A stretch of DNA of 15,769 nucleotides from an uncultured Eubacteriales bacterium (GTDB lineage Bacteria > Bacillota > Clostridia > Oscillospirales > Butyricicoccaceae): assembly GCA_934675045.1 (NCBI GenBank), contig CAKUPI010000012.1, positions 1-15,769 of the forward strand, given 5' to 3'. Below, in pieces: positions 13,231-15,769 of this stretch (its first letter is position 1; every line of letters starts with the position of its first letter). The notes beneath the pieces were generated by a model. It did not search any database, was not told the origin of the DNA, and was given only the letters and a program-made list of their open reading frames with translations. Made by a program: the position numbers and the translations under genes.

Positions 13231-14487
13231 ATGAGTATGCTCGTTATCAACGGCGGCAGGGCGCTTGCCGGCAGCGCCGTCATCAGCGGCGCCAAAAACA
13301 GCGTTCTGCCCATTTTAGCGGCCACATTGGTCAATGCCGGCCAAAATGTTCTACATAACTGCCCGGATTTGCGAGACGTCGATTCCGCCATCAAGATTTT
13401 GCGCCACCTCGGGTGCAGGGTCAAGCGCGAACAGCAGACCATCACGGTCGATTCATCGGTCATCGAGCGGTGGGACGTGCCCGACGCGCTCATGCGCGAA
13501 ATGCGCTCGTCGGTGATTTTTCTCGGGCCCATCATCGCGCGCTGCGGAAAAGCCCGGCTGACGACGCCCGGCGGGTGCGAGCTCGGGCCGCGGCCCATCG
13601 ACCTGCATCTGGAGGCGCTGCGCCGCATCGGCGTTCACATTGAGGAGCGCGGAGGCGAAATCTACTGCGAGGCGCGCAAAATGGAGGGCCGCGACATCGT
13701 GCTCTCCTTCCCGAGCGTCGGCGCGACGGAAAACGCCATGCTGGCCGCCACGGCGTGCAGCGGCGTCACCCGCATCATCAACGCCGCGCGCGAGCCGGAA
13801 ATCGGCGATTTGCAGGAGTTTCTGCGTAAAACGGGGGCCCGCGTTTCGGGCGCGGGCGGGTCGGAGATTGCCGTTGCGGGCGGCGGCGCCCGGCTTGACG
13901 CCGAGCACCGCATCATGCCCGACCGCATCGAAACGGCGACCTACCTGTGCGCGGCGGCGGCCTGCGGCGGCGACATCACGCTGCGCGGCTGCGAGCCGGA
14001 GCACGTCAGGACCATCACCGGCGCTCTGAGCGAGGGCGGCTGCGCCGTCGAAAGCGCGGGGCGCAGCATCCGGCTGCGGAGTGAAAAGCCGCTGCGCGCC
14101 CTGCCGCCGGTGCGGACCATGCCGTACCCGGGCTTTCCCACCGACGCGCAGGCGCAGATGATGGCCGCCGCCTGTACGGCCGGGGGAACGACCATTTTTC
14201 TGGAAAACATTTTTGAAAACCGCTACCGGCACGCCGGAGAGCTGGCGCGCATGGGCGCGCGCATCAGGGTGTCGGGCCGCGTGGCCGTGGTCGAGGGGGG
14301 CGCTCCGCTGCACGGCGCCGACGTGCAGGCCACCGACCTGCGCGGCGGGGCTGCGCTGGTCATCGCGGCGCTGGCCGCCGAGGGCGAAAGCCGCATCGGA
14401 GAAATCCACCACATCGACCGCGGCTATCAGGCCATCGAGCGGGTGCTGTCGTCGCTGGGTGCCGACATCCGCCGCGAGCCGTCCTGA
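13231..14487 (+). CDS. murA: MurA, UDP-N-acetylglucosamine 1-carboxyvinyltransferase
   Basis: MurA transfers enolpyruvate from phosphoenolpyruvate to UDP-GlcNAc, the first committed step of peptidoglycan synthesis. The 418-residue protein matches family length. Seen directly: GAKNSVLPILAA at 20-31 with the substrate-binding Lys-Asn, the catalytic loop PGGCELGPRPIDLH with Cys116 (the residue fosfomycin alkylates), DRIETATYL and PGFPTDAQAQ. Cys rather than Asp predicts fosfomycin sensitivity at the target level. ATG 13231 is preferred because GAGAGGAG lies 6 bases upstream and MSMLVINGG is a standard MurA start; an in-frame ATG at 13180 would add 17 residues without family support. Clostridia often carry two murA genes; whether this is the main one cannot be seen. 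Its place between murG and ftsQ is where murB lies in Bacillus. Confidence 0.96.
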   Translation: MSMLVINGGRALAGSAVISGAKNSVLPILAATLVNAGQNVLHNCPDLRDVDSAIKILRHLGCRVKREQQTITVDSSVIERWDVPDALMREMRSSVIFLGPIIARCGKARLTTPGGCELGPRPIDLHLEALRRIGVHIEERGGEIYCEARKMEGRDIVLSFPSVGATENAMLAATACSGVTRIINAAREPEIGDLQEFLRKTGARVSGAGGSEIAVAGGGARLDAEHRIMPDRIETATYLCAAAACGGDITLRGCEPEHVRTITGALSEGGCAVESAGRSIRLRSEKPLRALPPVRTMPYPGFPTDAQAQMMAAACTAGGTTIFLENIFENRYRHAGELARMGARIRVSGRVAVVEGGAPLHGADVQATDLRGGAALVIAALAAEGESRIGEIHHIDRGYQAIERVLSSLGADIRREPS

Positions 14488-14517
14488 AAAAACTGAAATG
14501 GATGAAAGCAAGGCAAT

Positions 14518-15291
14518 ATGAAGAGGAACACTGCACAAAAGCGAAATAGCAGGCGCCGCAGGCGTCGCAGAGGCTCCGGTGTCTTTGTGACGCTTTTGTG
14601 CAGCGTCATCATCATGGCGGCCGTGCTGACGGCCATGACCATTTTCTTCAAAATCCGGACGGTGACCATCGTGGGGGAAAGCCGGTACAGCAAAGAGCAG
14701 ATCGTCGAGGCCTCGGGCATTTCGATGGGGCAGAACATGTTCCTTTTCAACAAGTTCGCCTCGGTCAGCCGCATTTTTGCCGCCTGCCCCTATCTGGACG
14801 ACATCACCATGCGGCGGCGTCTGCCCGACGAAATGGAAATCACCATCACCGAATGTGTTCCCGTGGCCGCCATGCAGAGCGGCGAGAGCTATTATATCAT
14901 CGATGCAGGGTGTAAATTGCTGGAACAGACCGACGCGCAGGGAGCGGCGGGGTACTGCCTGATCAAGGGCGTCGGGCTGACCGATCCTGTTGTTGGGAAA
15001 AAAGCCATTTTCAGCGAAGAGGAAAAGCAAAAACCCTTGCAAACCATATTGAATACCGCACAAAAGAGTGATATACTGAATGAGATTAGAGAAATTGATT
15101 TGGAAAAAATCTTTGAGATAAGGCTGGCCTATTCCGAGCGCTTCACCGTCTATTTGGGAACGGTGGAAAATCTTGAGAAAAAAGTGCGCTTTCTCAGCGT
15201 GTGCATCGAGGATTTGGGGCCGGAGGAGCGCGGAATCATCGACGTTTCCGACCCGCAGACGGCGCGCTTCAGGCCCTACGCAAGCAAGTGA
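14518..15291 (+). CDS. ftsQ: FtsQ/DivIB-type cell division protein
   Basis: This 257-residue protein has FtsQ/DivIB topology: an Arg-rich cytoplasmic tail (seven consecutive Arg at 12-18), one membrane segment at about 21-44, a POTRA domain at about 45-114 ([23 protein letters not shown], then the [11 protein letters not shown] block at 102-112) and a beta-rich extracytoplasmic domain. FtsQ/DivIB holds FtsL and FtsB/DivIC at the septum and takes part in activating septal synthesis. The start at ATG 14518 has only a weak AAGG-type site (14510-14513). A seven-codon frame (14498-14521) ends in an ATGA overlap with it, so start by coupling is possible. The 3' part (about 14995-15125) is distinctly AT-rich and contains a promoter-like sequence for ftsZ. 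DivIB is the Gram-positive name for the same protein. Confidence 0.9.
   Translation: MKRNTAQKRNSRRRRRRRGSGVFVTLLCSVIIMAAVLTAMTIFFKIRTVTIVGESRYSKEQIVEASGISMGQNMFLFNKFASVSRIFAACPYLDDITMRRRLPDEMEITITECVPVAAMQSGESYYIIDAGCKLLEQTDAQGAAGYCLIKGVGLTDPVVGKKAIFSEEEKQKPLQTILNTAQKSDILNEIREIDLEKIFEIRLAYSERFTVYLGTVENLEKKVRFLSVCIEDLGPEERGIIDVSDPQTARFRPYASK
15049..15077 (+). promoter_or_regulatory. Probable ftsZ promoter inside ftsQ
   Basis: TTGAAT (15049-15054, four of six consensus bases) and TATACT (15072-15077, five of six) are 17 bp apart, and the -10 is preceded by TGA, an extended -10 element (15069-15071). The site lies in an AT-rich pocket of otherwise GC-rich coding DNA. Transcription would start near 15084, about 240 bases ahead of ftsZ. 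Internal ftsZ promoters within the preceding division gene are well known in other bacteria. Confidence 0.55.
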
Positions 15292-15325
15292 AAATACGAA
15301 GTTTACGATATACCGGGAGGTCAAT

Positions 15326-15769
15326 ATGAGCTTTGCAATTGAAACCGGCGGAGACGCCCCCGTCAACATCAGAGTTATCGGCGTCGGAGGGGGCGGCGGC
15401 AACGCGGTCAACCGTATGATCGCCAGCGGTATCCGCGGGATCGACTATATTGCCATCAATACGGACAGGCAGGTGCTGAACTTTTCTGCGGCCACCATCA
15501 AGCTGCAAATCGGCGAAAAGCTGACCGGCGGCTTGGGCGCCGGCTCCAACCCCGAAGTGGGGCGCAAGGCGGCGCAGGAGAGCGAGGACGAGCTGCGCAA
15601 AATGCTGGAAAACACCCAGATGGTCTTTATCACGGCCGGCATGGGCGGCGGCACCGGCACCGGCGGCGCCCCCGTCGTCGCGCAGATCGCCAAGGATTTG
15701 GGCATACTGACCATCGGCATTGTGACCCGTCCCTTTGTCTACGAGGGCAGGATCCGCGTCGAGCAGGCC
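15326..15769 (+). CDS. ftsZ: FtsZ, tubulin-like division GTPase, 3' end beyond the window
   Basis: FtsZ polymerises at mid-cell with GTP and recruits the septal machine. The first 148 codons are visible and run open to the window edge. Sequence features: a short N-terminal extension, [23 protein letters not shown] nucleotide-binding start (residues about 14-31, read here as [19 protein letters not shown]), [28 protein letters not shown], and the tubulin signature GGGTGTG within [19 protein letters not shown] at about 103-121. GGGAGGT (15315-15321) lies 4 bases before ATG 15326. It follows ftsQ by 34 bases with no ftsA between them. The MinD/FtsA-binding C-terminal tail is not in view. Confidence 0.97.
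   Translation, partial: MSFAIETGGDAPVNIRVIGVGGGGGNAVNRMIASGIRGIDYIAINTDRQVLNFSAATIKLQIGEKLTGGLGAGSNPEVGRKAAQESEDELRKMLENTQMVFITAGMGGGTGTGGAPVVAQIAKDLGILTIGIVTRPFVYEGRIRVEQA

Noticed and set aside
13453..15411. Very long open frame on the minus strand opposite murA, ftsQ and ftsZ (652 codons)
   Set aside because: It is antisense to three well supported genes, spans their boundaries, has no recognisable domain, and reflects high GC at third positions. The same applies to the minus-strand frames 3830-5248, 5938-7434, 8101-9666, 9609-10730, 10734-12011 and 11783-12925.
1..15769. A novel defence, mobile or biosynthetic system in the window
   Set aside because: All genes but one belong to known housekeeping families in a familiar order; there are no transposases, phage genes, att sites, tRNAs or clusters of unknown genes.

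Overview
This window is a piece of a GC-rich bacterial chromosome, almost certainly from the class Clostridia (an Oscillospirales-like lineage is my best guess). All genes lie on the + strand. The evidence is gene order and protein character: an HPr/Crh-like protein ahead of uvrC, then rsmD-coaD plus a small coiled-coil protein seen in Clostridia, then a division and cell wall (dcw) cluster with a PASTA-bearing SpoVD/PbpB-type penicillin-binding protein, FtsW/SpoVE, a DivIB-type FtsQ and FtsZ. MurE carries the DNPR..E motif of enzymes that add meso-diaminopimelate. The species cannot be named from the sequence alone.

Layout. Positions 2-247 hold the end of an HPr-family gene whose active-site His15 is Tyr while Ser46 is kept, followed by a strong terminator (264-291). 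Positions 312-3668 form a housekeeping run: uvrC (nucleotide excision repair), rsmD (16S rRNA methylation), coaD (coenzyme A synthesis) and an uncharacterised coiled-coil protein. A full-consensus sigma-A-type promoter sits inside the 3' end of rsmD and probably gives coaD its own transcription. Positions 3669-4003 are a 335-base gap with a G-rich 3' region, a strong terminator, an AT-rich stretch, the mraZ promoter and a 10-bp-periodic array of AAAGTG boxes that looks like the MraZ operator. Positions 4004-15769 are the dcw cluster: mraZ, rsmH, ftsL-like, pbp (spoVD/pbpB), murE, mraY, ftsW, murG, murA, ftsQ (divIB) and the first 148 codons of ftsZ, cut by the window edge.

How the genes work together. 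MurA begins UDP-MurNAc-peptide synthesis, MurE adds the third residue, MraY and MurG make lipid I and lipid II, FtsW and the class B penicillin-binding protein polymerise and cross-link septal peptidoglycan, FtsL and FtsQ/DivIB regulate them, and FtsZ recruits the machine. MraZ sits at the head as the likely autoregulator. murC, murD, murF and ftsA are missing from this stretch and must be elsewhere or replaced.

I see no mobile element, CRISPR array, tRNA or rRNA, and no wholly new system. The points of real interest are regulatory and local: a terminator-like hairpin covering the ribosome-binding site and apparent start codon of the penicillin-binding protein, a 9-bp tandem repeat coding the N-terminal tail of FtsW together with an irregular FtsW start, the Tyr15 HPr variant, the operator array in front of mraZ and probable internal promoters for coaD and ftsZ.
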